From positions 62,001-126,000 of the forward strand of contig JACQZN010000011.1 of the NCBI GenBank assembly GCA_016213845.1: a stretch of DNA of 64,000 bases. The letters run 5' to 3'. Under the pieces are notes generated by a model. It worked only from the letters and a program-made list of their open reading frames with translations. It did no database searches and was not told the DNA's origin. A program made the position numbers and the translations under genes. The DNA comes from Candidatus Wallbacteria bacterium. GTDB lineage: Bacteria; Muiribacteriota; UBA6191; JACPRK01. This document shows positions 1-12,300 of the stretch, piece after piece. How positions within the stretch are numbered: the stretch's first letter is position 1; every line of letters starts with the position of its first letter.

Positions 1-3000
1 GGCATCGAGGCGCACGCTGAGCGTGGTCTCGGCGGTCGTGACGACCCCTGCGCGCGTCAGGACCGCCTGTTGCGGCACACCGGCGTCCGCCGCGGGCGCG
101 ACGTCATCGACCGTGATCGTGACGACGGCGGAGCCCGTCAGCTCGCGGGCGTCCGTGACGACGAGACGGAAAACGTACTCGCCGGCCACGAAGGCGTCGT
201 ATCTCAGGGCCGGACCACTGACCGCTGTCGTTGCAGCCCCGGCAGGCGCCGAGACGAGCGACCAGTCGTAGGCGGAAATGTCGCCGTCGGCGTCGGTGCT
301 GCTCGAGCCGACCAGCTCGACCAGGTGAGGGCCGCCGGAGAGCTGCTGCGCAACAATCTTGGCCACGGGAGCGGATGGCAGGAGGCCCGCGGTGAACGCC
401 TGGACCCTGGCGAAGACGGCGACGGAGCGCTCCGTGCCGTCGCTGGCGGTCAGCTCGAGCACGTAGTCGCCCGCGGCGTCGGGCGTGAAGGAGGTACGCG
501 GGTCGGTCGAGTTGTTGGTGCCAAGGGAAGCGTCGACGACCAGGCTGCCTTGCGGAACGGCCGTGAAGTGCCATCGGTAGGTGAGAACATCGGAGGCGTC
601 GGGATCGGTGGCGCTGCCCGTGAGCTCTACCAGTCTTCTTACCTCGGTGAGCACGGACACGGAGGGCACGCTGGCGGCCGGGCGAGTGTTCAGGATGTCG
701 ACGGCGAAGGTGACGGGCTGGGAGTCCTGGGCGCCATCATTGACGACGAGTTGCAAAGTGTAGCGGCCCTTGACCGTCGACCTGAACAGCGGCCGGACGG
801 CTGTGGTCGAGTCGTTGGGGGTGACGCTGCTGACTCCGGCCCCGGCCAGCACGCGCCAGCGGTAGACGAGCGGGACGCTTTCCGGGTCGGCGGAACCCGA
901 GCCGTCGAGGGCGACGGCGGCCGTGGTGCGGCCGACGAGGTCGCCGGAGACGCGCGCCACGGGCGGATCGTTGACCACGAGAGTCGCCGTGACGTTGCGC
1001 TCGGCAGGCTGGGAGACGGCCGTACCGTCGCTCACGGTCAGGCGCACGTGGTAGGTCCCGGCTACCGACGCCGTGAACGTGGTCGTGAAAGCGGCGGGCG
1101 AGCCGTTCGGCGAGAACGTGGGGGTGAGTGGCCCGCTCACCAGGCTCCAGGTGTAGGAGAGAGTGTCCTCCGGGTTGGGATCGAGCCCTTGGCCCTGCAG
1201 CGTCACGACGGTCCCGGCGGGAACTGTGGAGGGCGCTGTGAAGGCAGCGATGGGCGCGGTGTTGGTTAAGGTGACGGTTGTGGTCGATGCGGCGGAGTCG
1301 ACGAGATCGTCGTTGACGATCAGGCGGACCCGGTAGGTGCCCTTGGCATCAGGTTGGAAGAAGGGCCTCGCCGCGCTTCGTGCGTTGTTCGGCTGAATAC
1401 CGGCGGTGGTGACCCGACTGGCGGCGGGGAGGCTCTCGAAGGTCCACTTGTACGTGAGCAGCGTTGCCGGGTCGGCGTCACTCGAGGAGGAGCCGTCGAG
1501 CCGAGCGAGCGTGGCGGCCGTGGTCGTCTGCGGCGTACCCGCGGCTGCGACCGGACGGGTGTTGGTGACGTTGACGTTGACGGTGATGGCCTCGGAGAGC
1601 ACGGTGCCGTCCTCGACCCGCAGCGTCAGGATGTACTGGCCGGGCACGTCGGGAGTGAAAGTGGTGCGGCCGGCCGCTGTCGTGTCGTTGGGGCGGAGAC
1701 TGCTGGTGCGGACTGCGCTTCCCGAAGGGATCTGGAAGAGCGTCCAGTGATAGATGAGCTGGTCCTCTCCGTTGGGGTCGCTCGAGGCCGTGCCGTCGAC
1801 GGTGACGGTCGAGCGCAGGCTACCGGAAGTGGAGGACGCGGCCACGGTGGGAGGCGAGTTTGAGACGTTGACCGTGGCCGTGTCGACGAGAGAGTCGAGG
1901 ACGCCGTCGTTGACGACCAGCCCGACGACGGTGGAGCCCTTGCGGTCCGGCGTGAATCGAGTGACCGCAGACGAGACCGTGCCGTTCGGGCTGAAGGAGG
2001 CCGTGCTGAGCGCACTACCGGCCGGGGCGCTGACAATGCGCCAGTGGTGCGTGATGGAGAGGCCCTCGGGGTCGGTCGAAAGCGTGCCGTCGAGCGTGAC
2101 CTGGGCCGTGGCCGTGCCCGATCGATCGGCGCCGGCGTTGGCGATGGGCGGCAAGTCGTTCACGAGAACATCGAAAGAGGAGACGGTGGAGCGTGCGACT
2201 CCGTCGTCGACCTCCAGAGTGAGCCGGTAAGTGCCGCGGACGTCGGGCACGAAGGAGGTCCGCACGGCCGCCGCGGTGCTGTTGGGAGAGAGGCTGGCTG
2301 TGGTCAGGGCGCTGGCTGCCGGAGCGACCAGGCCCCACCGGTAAAGGAGCGTGTCGCCATCCAGGTCAGTCGAGCCCGAGCCATCGGCGGTCGCGGGCTG
2401 GTCGATGACGCGGCCTGCCGGGACCGCGATGGACGCGGAAGGCGCACGGTTCGGGGCGGTGACGAGCACGGTGTCGGCGGCGCTCGCGAAGCCGTCGCTT
2501 ACGGTGAGTCGGAGGGTATACTGCCCCCGGCGGTCGGGGACGAATGTGGCCTGCGGAGAGAAGCTCGGGCCGCTCGGCGAGATGTTGGACGAGACGAGCG
2601 CGCTGTTGGCAGCAACGGCGTCGAAGGTCCAGGTGTACGTCAGTCCGTTGGGGGCGTCGGGGTCGGAGGAGGCGCGGCCGTCGAGTACGGCGGTCTGGCC
2701 GACGAACACATTGCCGTCGAAGCCGGCGCTGGCGACGGGCTGGGCGTTGGTGACGTCGACGGCGATGGTGGAGACCGCCGAAGTGGCCGTGCCGTCCGAG
2801 ACCGTGAGGGAGACGACGTAGGCGCCGGGCACGTCAGGAGTGAAGGTCGGCGTGGCGGCGGAGGGCGAGTCGTTGGGGACGAAGGCTGCCGTGCCAGCCG
2901 CGCTGCCGGACGGCCGGGTGGAGACTTGCCAGCTGTAGGTGAGCGTGTCCTCCACGTCGGGATCGGTCGCGCTGCCATCGAGGCCGGTCGACTGGCCTAT

Positions 3001-3360
3001 GGCGATCGCGCGGCCCGCGCCTGCGCCGGCTGACGGGGCGGTGTTGACGACGACCAGTGCCGTGATGGCCTGAGTGGAATCATCGTGCGAGTCGTTGACG
3101 ACGAGCCCGATCTGGTAGTTGCCCTTGAGGCGGGGCGTGAGCAGCGTGGAGCCGGCGAGCGGCGAGCCGTTCGGCACGAAGCTGGTCGCGGTCAGGGCGC
3201 TGGCGGTAGGCTGCGTCAACACGGACCAGGAGTACGAGAGCGCGTCGCCCTCGGACTGTCCGGCGGCGGGGCCGTCGAAGCTGCCGGTGCCGTCGAGGGC
3301 GACGGGGGACGTGGTCGTGGCCGTCAAGGCGGCGGGGGCGAGGGCCGTGGGAACGTTGTT
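1..3360 (-). repeat. Coding array of PKD-like repeats
   Basis: About ten units of roughly 100 residues show the PKD pattern: an xANAGADR start, LDGSxSxDPD, a TYxW-type strand, then F-x-PDxxGxYxLxLxVxDG. The array continues past the left edge, so its length is a minimum. PKD domains are usually extracellular spacers in adhesins and surface enzymes. Confidence 0.8.
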
Positions 3361-6300
3361 GAGGACAGCGAGGAGACGCACGTCGCCCGCCGAGAGAGAT
3401 CGACTATCGGTCGCGTCCGTGGCGGTGAGGAGGAAGGTAGCGGTCGTGTTCGCCGCGGTGGCCGTGAGCGGCACGGTCACGTCGAACGCGAAGGTGGCGG
3501 TGACGCCGCCTGCCAGAACAGTCGCGTGTGTGCCAGCGGCTGCGACGCGGATTCTCGGATCGGAGTAGGCCAGCGACGCTAGCACCCCGGTCGCGCTCGA
3601 GTCGCCGGTGTTCGCGACGGTCGCCGAATACGTGAACGCCTGTCCGCGGACTGCGGACGCTACCGACGAGATGCTGGCCGCAAGCGCCGCCGCGCGCTCC
3701 ACGATCCAGCTGGTGGTGGCGAGCGACGCCGACGCGCTGGCGACGCTGCCGGAGTTTGCGTCGACCCCCGAGGCCGCGGCGTCCACCGTGGTGAGGCCAA
3801 GCCCCGCGTTCGATAGAACATCGACGTCGAAGGCGTACGTGGCAGTGACGCCGCCGGCGACGGCGGACGGATTCGAGGGCGACGGCCGCACCGCATAGTG
3901 CGTGGTTTCATCCACGGGACCTGTCGACACCAATTGAAGCGTCGCCGTGGCCAGGTTGGCGGCCGCCTGGCCCGAGTTGGAGACGACGACCGTCACCGCC
4001 ACTGAGGTCTGTCCGAGCGTCACGCGTTGCGATGCGGTCCGGACGCTCAGCACGGAAAGGAGCGTGGCCGTCTCTACGGTCCAGGTGGCACTGGCGTCGG
4101 CGGTCGAGTCGGAGGTGGTGAGTGCCGGGTCGTTCATGTCCGTCCCGGAGACGGAGCCGTCGATAGCGGTCAGACCGAGCGGCGCGCTGCCTTGCACCAG
4201 GACCGAGAACGTGAAGTCGGCGTCGGCCTGGCTCGCCAGCGTCGAAGGCCCGCTGACGGGCGTCACGCTGTAGCCGCTCTGCGACCCGTTGAACGAGAGG
4301 CTCCGCGCCGTGATGGCGGCGGTCGTGCCGCCGGTGTTGCGAACCGACATGGTGACGGTTGCAGTCTGGCCCCGGCTCACGACCGACTTGCTGGCGGCCA
4401 CCGAGAGCACCTTCAACCGAGCGGTCGACTGCACCACGAAGGAGCCGTTTGCGGCCGCCGTGGCCGGGTTCCCGACCGGGTCCTGGGCGCCCGAGACGCT
4501 CACGGCCGCCGTGCCGTCGAGGATGGTCGTGTCGTTCTTGTCGAGGACGGTGTAGACGAAGGTCCAGACGGCTCCGTTCCCGGAGGAAGACATCGCAGTC
4601 GGTGCGACGTCGTTTCCGGTGCCGGGCCGATCGATCTGGATGGCCGGTGTCGTGGCGAGGGCCTCGTCGAAGGTGGCGGTGATGGTGAGGGGTCCGGTCC
4701 CGACGTTCGTGCTGGCCTTGCTGTAGCTCAGCACGGGGTGCGGCGGCTCGGTGTCTGCCAGGCCGGAGAAGACCGTATCGGACCCCGACTGCGCGTTGCC
4801 GGCGACGTCGGCGACGCCGGCGGCCGGGAAGGTGGCCGTGTAGGCGTCGCCGGCCTGGGCCGTCGAAGCCGTGACGGAGGTCGCGTAGGTGAACCGTGTG
4901 GGAGCCACGCGGGCGACCGCCGGCGTGACGAACCGCGATGCAGCGGGGCCCGTGAAGGCCAGCGTCGGGGTGGCGTCAGCGGCGATCGCCTCCACGAAGT
5001 CGGCGGTGACCGCCAGCGCACCCGACGCCAGCAGCGCCGGGCCGCGGCTGAAGGTGACGACCGGAGTCGCCGGAGCTATCGTGTCCACGATACCCGCGCT
5101 CTCGGCCGTCGCGTGCGTGTTGCCGGAACCGTCCAGGCCGCCGGCGACCGTGGCCGTGTAGGCAGTGCCGTCCTGCGGCGTGGTGCCCGTGACGGTCACG
5201 GAGTAGAGGAAGACCGAATCGGAGGCACGAGCCGTGGCGTCGACGACGAAGTTGCCCGCCGGGGACCACGAGAGCGTCGGCGTGCCGTCGGCCGACAACC
5301 CCTCGGTGAAGCTGGCCGTGACGCCCAGCTGCCCGGCGACGAGGAAGGCGGGCGTCGGATCGCTGAACGTGATGGAGGAGACCGAGGGGACTGCGGTGTC
5401 GACGATGCCCGCGGCCGAAGCGGGCTGCTGCACGTTGTCGGCAGGATCGGTGCCGCCCGAGACCGTGGCCGTGTACGGCGCGCCGGCGGCCGGCGTCGAG
5501 CCGCCGACGGTGACGGAGAAGACAAAGACTGACCCGGAGACCCGCGCCGCAGAGTCGACTGTGAAGTTGGCCGGCGGCGACCAGGTGAGCGTCGGCGTGG
5601 AGTCCGCGGCCAGGTCTTCCGAGTAGGTCGCGGTGACGGTGAGAGCCCCGGCCGCGAGGAAGGCCGGGGTCGGGTCGCTGAAGGAGAGCGCCGCGACCGG
5701 CGCGACGGTGTCGGCGTCGAACGTGCGTGTGACGGGCTGCGCGGCCAGACCGTTGCCCGCGATATCCAGCGCGGAGAGGGTGATCTCGAAGGCTCCGTCG
5801 TCGACGGTGGGCGTGATGTCGTAGGTGAAGGTCCAGACCGTTCCCGCCCCGGACATTGAGCTGGCGGGAGAGACGTCGTTGGCGCCATTGCCGCCGGCAT
5901 CGCCCGTCACGAGGATCGTAGGCGCCGACTGGACCGTCTCGTCGAAAGTGGCAGTCACCGTGAAAGTCTGCGCCCTGTACTTGCGGCCGGGCTTGCTGAA
6001 TTCGAGCGACGCGGACGGCAACTGGTTGTCGGCGATGCCCGAGAACACGGCGTCGGGCGGGGCCTGGACGTTGCCGGCCAGGTCAACGACGGAGGCGCTG
6101 GCGATGGTGGCGGAGTAGGCCTCGCCGTCCTGGGCGATCGGGGTCGAGTCGACGGTGGTCGTGAAGACGAACTGGGTCGGCGAAACCCGCGCTGGCACCG
6201 GGTTCAGCGGTGAGAAGACGGGCGCCCCGGTGAACACGAGCGACGGCGTCACGTCGGCGCTCAGCGCCTCGGCGAAGTCGGCCGTGACGGAGAAGCTGCC

Positions 6301-9300
6301 TCCGATGAGGAAGGCCGGACCGCGGCTGAAGGAGAGCGAAGGAGCCAGAGGAGCGTCCGAGTCGATCGTGAACACGCGCGCGGCCGGCTGCGCGGAGAGG
6401 CCGTTGCCCGCGGCGTCCTCGGCCGAGAGCGTGACCGTGAACGCGCCATCGTCGCCCGCAGCCACGGCGCGCGCGAAAGTCCAGCTCGTGCCGGCGCCGG
6501 AGAGCAGGCTGCTCGAGACGTCGTTGGCGGGCGAGGCGTCGCCATCTGTGTAGGAGACGGTCGGCGTCGCCACGACGGGTTCGGAGAAGACGACCGTGAG
6601 AGCGACGCTCTCGGAGAGCCGGTAGGCGGCGGGCGACTTGCTGAACGAGAGCGTCGCTGCCGGCGCGGCCGTATCGACGTCGAAGGTGCGGACCGCCGGC
6701 TGCTCGATGAGCGCGTTGCCGCTTTCGTCGACGGCCGTCAGCGTCAGCGCGAACGCGCCGTCGTCGAGCGGGCTTGCGCCGAGCGCGTAGCTGAAGGTCC
6801 AGACGCTTCCGCCGCCCGCCATCGAGGAGGCCAGGACGTCGTTGGTGGTCGGAGTGAGGCCGCCGGCGATCTCGATGGTCGGAGTTGCGCCCAGCGATTC
6901 GCTGAAGGTCGCGGTCACGGTCAGGGTCTCGGCCTTGAAGAGCCGGCTGGCCTTGCTGAAGGTGAGCGAGGCGGTCGGCGCCACGGTGTCGACGGTGAAC
7001 TGGTCGGCCGGCTGCGCGGTGAGCGCGTTGCCGGCCGGGTCCTGCGCGGCGAACGAGATGCCGAAGGTGCCATCGTCGGTCCCGGTGCCGGTGATGTCGT
7101 AGGAGAAGGTCCAGACGGCGCCCGCACCGCTCATCGGCTGCGCTAGACGGTCATTCACCGTGCTCACGAAGTTGCCGCCTTGCAGCGTCACCGTCGGCGT
7201 GGTCCCCAGCGTTTCGCTGAAGGTGGCGGTGAGCGTGAGGGGCTGCGCCTTGTACTTGCGGTCGGGGTCGTCGAGCTCCAGGAGCGCCACGGTCGGCGTG
7301 ATGGTGTCGACGGCGAAGGCGGTGTTGGTGGCTGGATCGTTGGCGTTTCCGGCCAGGTCCTGGCCGGCGGAGACTGCCACGGTCACGTCGGGCGGGCTGT
7401 CGAGCGTCGAAGCGCCGTTCTGGACCGCGACGGAGTAGGTGAACAGCCAGACGGTCGACTGCGCCGTCGGCGACATGCTCGCGAGGGACACGTCGTTACC
7501 GGTGCCTGGGCGGTCGACCGAGATCTTGGGCGTGTTGACGATAGCCTCGCTGAAGGTCGCGGTGACGTCGAGCCCGCCCGGGCCGACGGCCGACTGCGGC
7601 TTGCCGTAGGTCAGGGCCACCGTCGGGTTCGTCGTGTCGATGACGATGGAGTTGTTGAGCGCCGTCTGGTTCTCGTTGCCGGCCAAGTCCTGCGCGCCGG
7701 TGATCGTGAGAGGCGCGGAACCGTCGTCAATGCCGGCGGCATGCACTGCCACGACGTAGACGAAGGTGAAGACAGCCGGGTCGCCGGTGGCGGTCATCGC
7801 TTGCGCCGTGACGTCGTTGCCGGTACCGGGCCGGTCGATCGTGAGGCTGGGCGTCGTGTAGATGTTCTCGTTGAAGGTGGCAGTGACCGTCAGGTTGCCG
7901 GCGTTGACTGCATTGCGATTCTGGCTGAACGTGAGTGTTGGGACGGGGCCGGCCGTGTCGACGGTGAAGTTGCGATTGCCAGTCGACGCGTTCTGGTTGC
8001 CGGCCGGGTCCTGGCCGACGACTGTGCACTGGGTGGAGCCATCGAAGGTGGGTGAGACGGCCGCGGTGACGTTGTAGACGAACGTCCACTCGCTGGCATC
8101 GGCGCCGGGCGACATGAAGGTCGCAGTGACGTCGTTACCGGTGCCTGGGCGGTTGATCTCCATCGTGGGCGTGGCGGCCATGGCCTCGATGAAGGTGGCG
8201 GTGATGGTGAGCGCTCCCAGCCCCACGGCCGTCTGGTCCTTGCTGTAGTCGAGGAAGACGCTGGGAATCCGGTTGTCGATCACGCCGTTCTGGATGGCAT
8301 CGGAGTCGGTCTGGGTGTTGCCGGCGCGGTCGACGACGGTCGCCGCGGCGACGGTGGCCGTGTAGCTGCTTCCGCCCTGCGGGGTCGAAGGCGAATTGTT
8401 GACCGTGGTCGCGAAGGCGATGACTGTCGGACTGATTCGTGTGGGTGTCGCGGAGGCTGGGCTGACGGTGCCGGCGGCGGCGCCCGTGAAGACGAGCGTG
8501 GGGGTCACGTCGAGGGCAAGCGCCTCGACGAAGGTGACCGTGACGGCCAGCGCGCCGGACTTGATGAAGTCCGGGCCCCTGCTGAATTCGAAGGTGGGAG
8601 CGGGCGGGGGCGTCGTGTCGATCGTGCCGGATTGCGTGGCGACCTGCTGGACGTTTCCGGACGGATCGGTAGCGCCCGATGCGGTGGCGGTATACGGATC
8701 GCCACCCGTGGAGGTAGCGGTCGTGTCGATGGTCGTGGAATAGACGAAGCGCGTGTCGCTCACGCGCGAGGCAACCGGGTCCAGCGTCTGGATCGACGTG
8801 GTGGCGCCGGTGCCGCTGAAGACTAGCGAGGGGGTGAGGTCGATCGGCTCGTCGAAGTCGGCGGTAACGGTCAGGGAGCCTGCGGCGATGTAGTCGGGGC
8901 CGCGGCTGAAGTCGAGCGTGGCGTGCGGGACAACCGTGTCGATGGTCCCGGTCTCGGCATCGCCGGTGGCGGCGTTGCCGGAGAGGTCCAGGCCGCCCGA
9001 AAGGGTGGCCGTGTACGGGTCGCCGTCCTGCGCGGTGGGAGTGATGCCGATGGCGGTGGAGTAGACGAACTGCGTCGGGCTGATGCGGGCGGCGGCCGGA
9101 GCGAGATCGTCGACCGCTGTCGTCGCGCCGGCGCCCGTGAAAGCGAGCGTGGGGGTCGCGTCGGCGGCGATCGCCTCCGAGTAATCGGCCGTGACGGTCA
9201 GACTGCCCGGGCTGAGGAAGGCCGGTCCGCGGCTGAAGGTGAGAGCCCCGGAGGCGACGACGGTGTCGACCGTGCCGGTCTCGACGTCCCCCCCGGCGAC

Positions 9301-12300
9301 ATTGCCGGCAGCGTCCTCGCCGCCAGCCAGCGTGGCCGTGTAGGGGTCGCCTGCGGGGCTCGTGGCCGTCGTGTCGACGGTGGTGGAGTAGACGAACTGC
9401 GTCGGGCTGACGCGCGACGCGGCCGGGGTGAGGCTCGTGATCGCCGTGGTGGCGCCGGCGCCGCTGAAGGTGAGCGTGGGCGTGGTGCTGGCGGCGACGG
9501 GCTCGTTGTAGTCGGCCGTGACCGTGAGGCTGCCCGGGCTCAGGAAGGCGGGCCCGCGGCTGAAGGTGAGCGTCCCGGCGGGCGCGACGGTGTCGACCAG
9601 TCCGGTCTCGGCATCGCCCGTGGCGGCATTGCCGGAGGCATCCTCGCCGCCAGTGAGAGTCGCGGTGTAGGGCTCTCCTTCTTGTGCCGTGGCGGTCGTG
9701 TCGACGGTGGTGGAGTAGACGAACTGGGTGGCGCTGATGCGAGACGCGGCCGGAGAGAGCGTCGTGATCGCGATGGTGGCGCCGGCGCCGCTGAACGTTA
9801 GCGTCGGAGTGGTATCGGCCGCGATCGCCTCGGAGAAATCGGCCGTGACCGCCAGAGTTCCAGGCTTCAGGAGAGCGGGGCCGCGACTGAACGTCAAGCT
9901 ACCCGCTGGAGCGACCGTGTCCACGACGCCGGTCTCGACGTCGCCGACGGCCGGGTTGCCCGCCTGGTCCTCGCCGCCGGCAAGAGTGGCGGTGTAGGGC
10001 TCGCCCTCCTGGGCGGTGGTGGTCGCATCGACGGTGGTGGAGTAGACGAACTGAGTGGCGCTGATACGGGTGGCGGCCGGGGTCGGGTTCGAGATCGCCG
10101 CGGTTGCGCCGGTGCCGCTGAAGGTGAGCGTCGGCGTGGTGTCAGCGACGATTGCCTCGGAAAAATCGGCCGTGACGGTGAGGCTTCCGGGCTTCAGAAG
10201 AGCCGGGCCGCGGCTGAACGTGAGACTGCCGGCAGGTGCGGCCGTGTCGATGGTGCCGGTATCGACGTCGCCGCCCGCGGAGTTGCCGGCGGCGTCGGCA
10301 CCTCCCGCGAGTGTGGCCGTATAGGGCTCACCCTCCTGGGCGGTCGCGGTGGTGTCGATGGTGGTCGAGTAGACGAACTGGGTCGGGCTGAGGCGCGCAG
10401 CGGCTGGGGTCAGGCTGGTGATCGCAGTCGACGCTCCGACGCCGCTGAAGGTGAGCGTGGGCGTGGCGTCGGCCGCGATTGCTTCCGTGTAGTCTGCCGT
10501 CACCGTCAAGCTGCCGGGCTTCAAGAGCGCGGGCCCGCGGCTGAACGTCAAGCTACCCGACGGAGCTGTCGTGTCCACAAGACCCGTCTCGGCGTCTCCT
10601 CCGGCCGAGTTCCCGGAAGCGTCGGCGCCGCCCGCGAGCGTGGCGGTGTAGGGCTCGCCCTCCTGAGCTGTCGCAGTGGTGTCGACGGTGGTCGAGAAGA
10701 CGAACTGCGTCGCGCTGATGCGAGCGGCGGTGGGAGTCGGGTTCGTGATCGCAGCCGTAGCGCCGGCGCCGCTGAAGGTGAGCGTGGGCGTGGTATCGGC
10801 CGCGATCGCTTCTGTGTAGTCCGCGGTCACGGTGAGGCTTCCAGGCTTCAGAAAGGCCGGACCGGGCGAGGTGAACGTGAGCGCGCCCGACGGTGCGGTC
10901 GTGTCGACGGTCCCGGCCTCGACGTCACCCGTCGCGGTGTTGCCGGCGGCGTCGGCGCCGCCCGAGAGTGTGGCCGTGTACGGGTCGCCCTCCTGGGAGG
11001 TCGCGGTCGTGTCGACTGTCGTCGAGTAGACGAACTGGGTGGCACTGATACGGATGGCGGCGGGCGAGAGGGGCGCGATCGCGATCGTCGCCCCCAAGCC
11101 GCTGAAGGTGAGCGTCGGAGTGGAGTCCGAGGCGACCGCCTCGGTGTAGTCGGCCGTGACGACCAGGGAGCCCGGCGCCAGCAAGGCCGGCCCCCGGCTA
11201 AACGAGAGTGCACCGGCGGGCGGGTTGGTGTCGACGACACCGCCGCCCGTGGCGCTGGCCGCTGACTGGGTGTTGCCAGCCAGATCGGTGACGGAGGCCG
11301 CCGGGACAGTAGCCGTGTAGTCGTCACCGGCCTGGGCGGTCAGCGTGGTGTCGACGCTCGTGGCGTAGACGAAGACCGTGTCGGAGATGCGCGTTGCGGC
11401 CGGACCGGTTTCGGTGAAGGCCGTCGAGGCGCCGGTACCGCTGAAGGTCATCGTCGGCGTCGAGCCGATCGCCTCGCCGAAGGTTGCGGTCACAGTGAGG
11501 CCGCCCGGGCCGATCAGCGCCGGGCCGCGACTGAACGCCAGCGCGGGCGCGGCCGGAGCCACGGTGTCGACAGTGAAGTCGCGCAGTGAGGGCTGGGTGG
11601 CCAGGCCGTTGTCGTTGGCGTCGGAGGCGGTCAGCGTGATGGTGAAGCTGCCATCGTCGGCCGGGGAGTCGCTGACAGCGCGGCTGTAGGTCCAGCTCGT
11701 GCCTGAGCCTGACATGAGCGCGTTCGTCACGTCGTTGGCGCCCGAAGCCGTCCCGCCGGCGAGCGTGATGGTGGGGGTGGCGACGACCGGCTCGGTGAAG
11801 TCGGCCGTGACGGTGAAGGTCTCGGCCTTGTAGATGCGGCTGGCCTTGCTGAAGGTGAGGCTGGCCGTCGGAGGCACCGTGTCGACCGAGAAGTCCCTGG
11901 GCGACGGCTGCGACGCCAGGTCGTTACCGTGCTCGTCGGCCGCGGTGAGCGTGATGGTGAAGCTGCCGTCGTCGATCGTCGACGTCAGCCCATAGGAGAA
12001 CGACCAGACCGTCCCGGAGCCGGTCATCGACTGGGTCGGCGTGATGTCGTTGGCGGTGCTGGCCTGGCCGCCCGCAATCAAGATCGATGGAGTGACGACC
12101 GTCTCGGAGAAGGTTGCCGTGACGACCAGCGTCTCCGCCGTGTAGAGCCGGCCCGACTTGTTGAAGCTGAGGCTGGTGGCTGTCGGCGCGACCGTGTCGA
12201 CGGTGAAGCTGCGGTTGGCCGGCTGTGCAGTGAGGACGTTGCCGGCGGCGTCTGTCGCGGCGAAATCGCAGATGAAGGTCCCGTCGTCGGCGGTCGGCGT

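Noticed and set aside
70-5532. Long plus-strand frames opposite the giant gene (for example 70-1269 and 4027-5532)
   Set aside because: They are Arg/Gly-rich shadows of the minus-strand repeat gene, without domains or starts, and the opposing frame is open for 15 kb.
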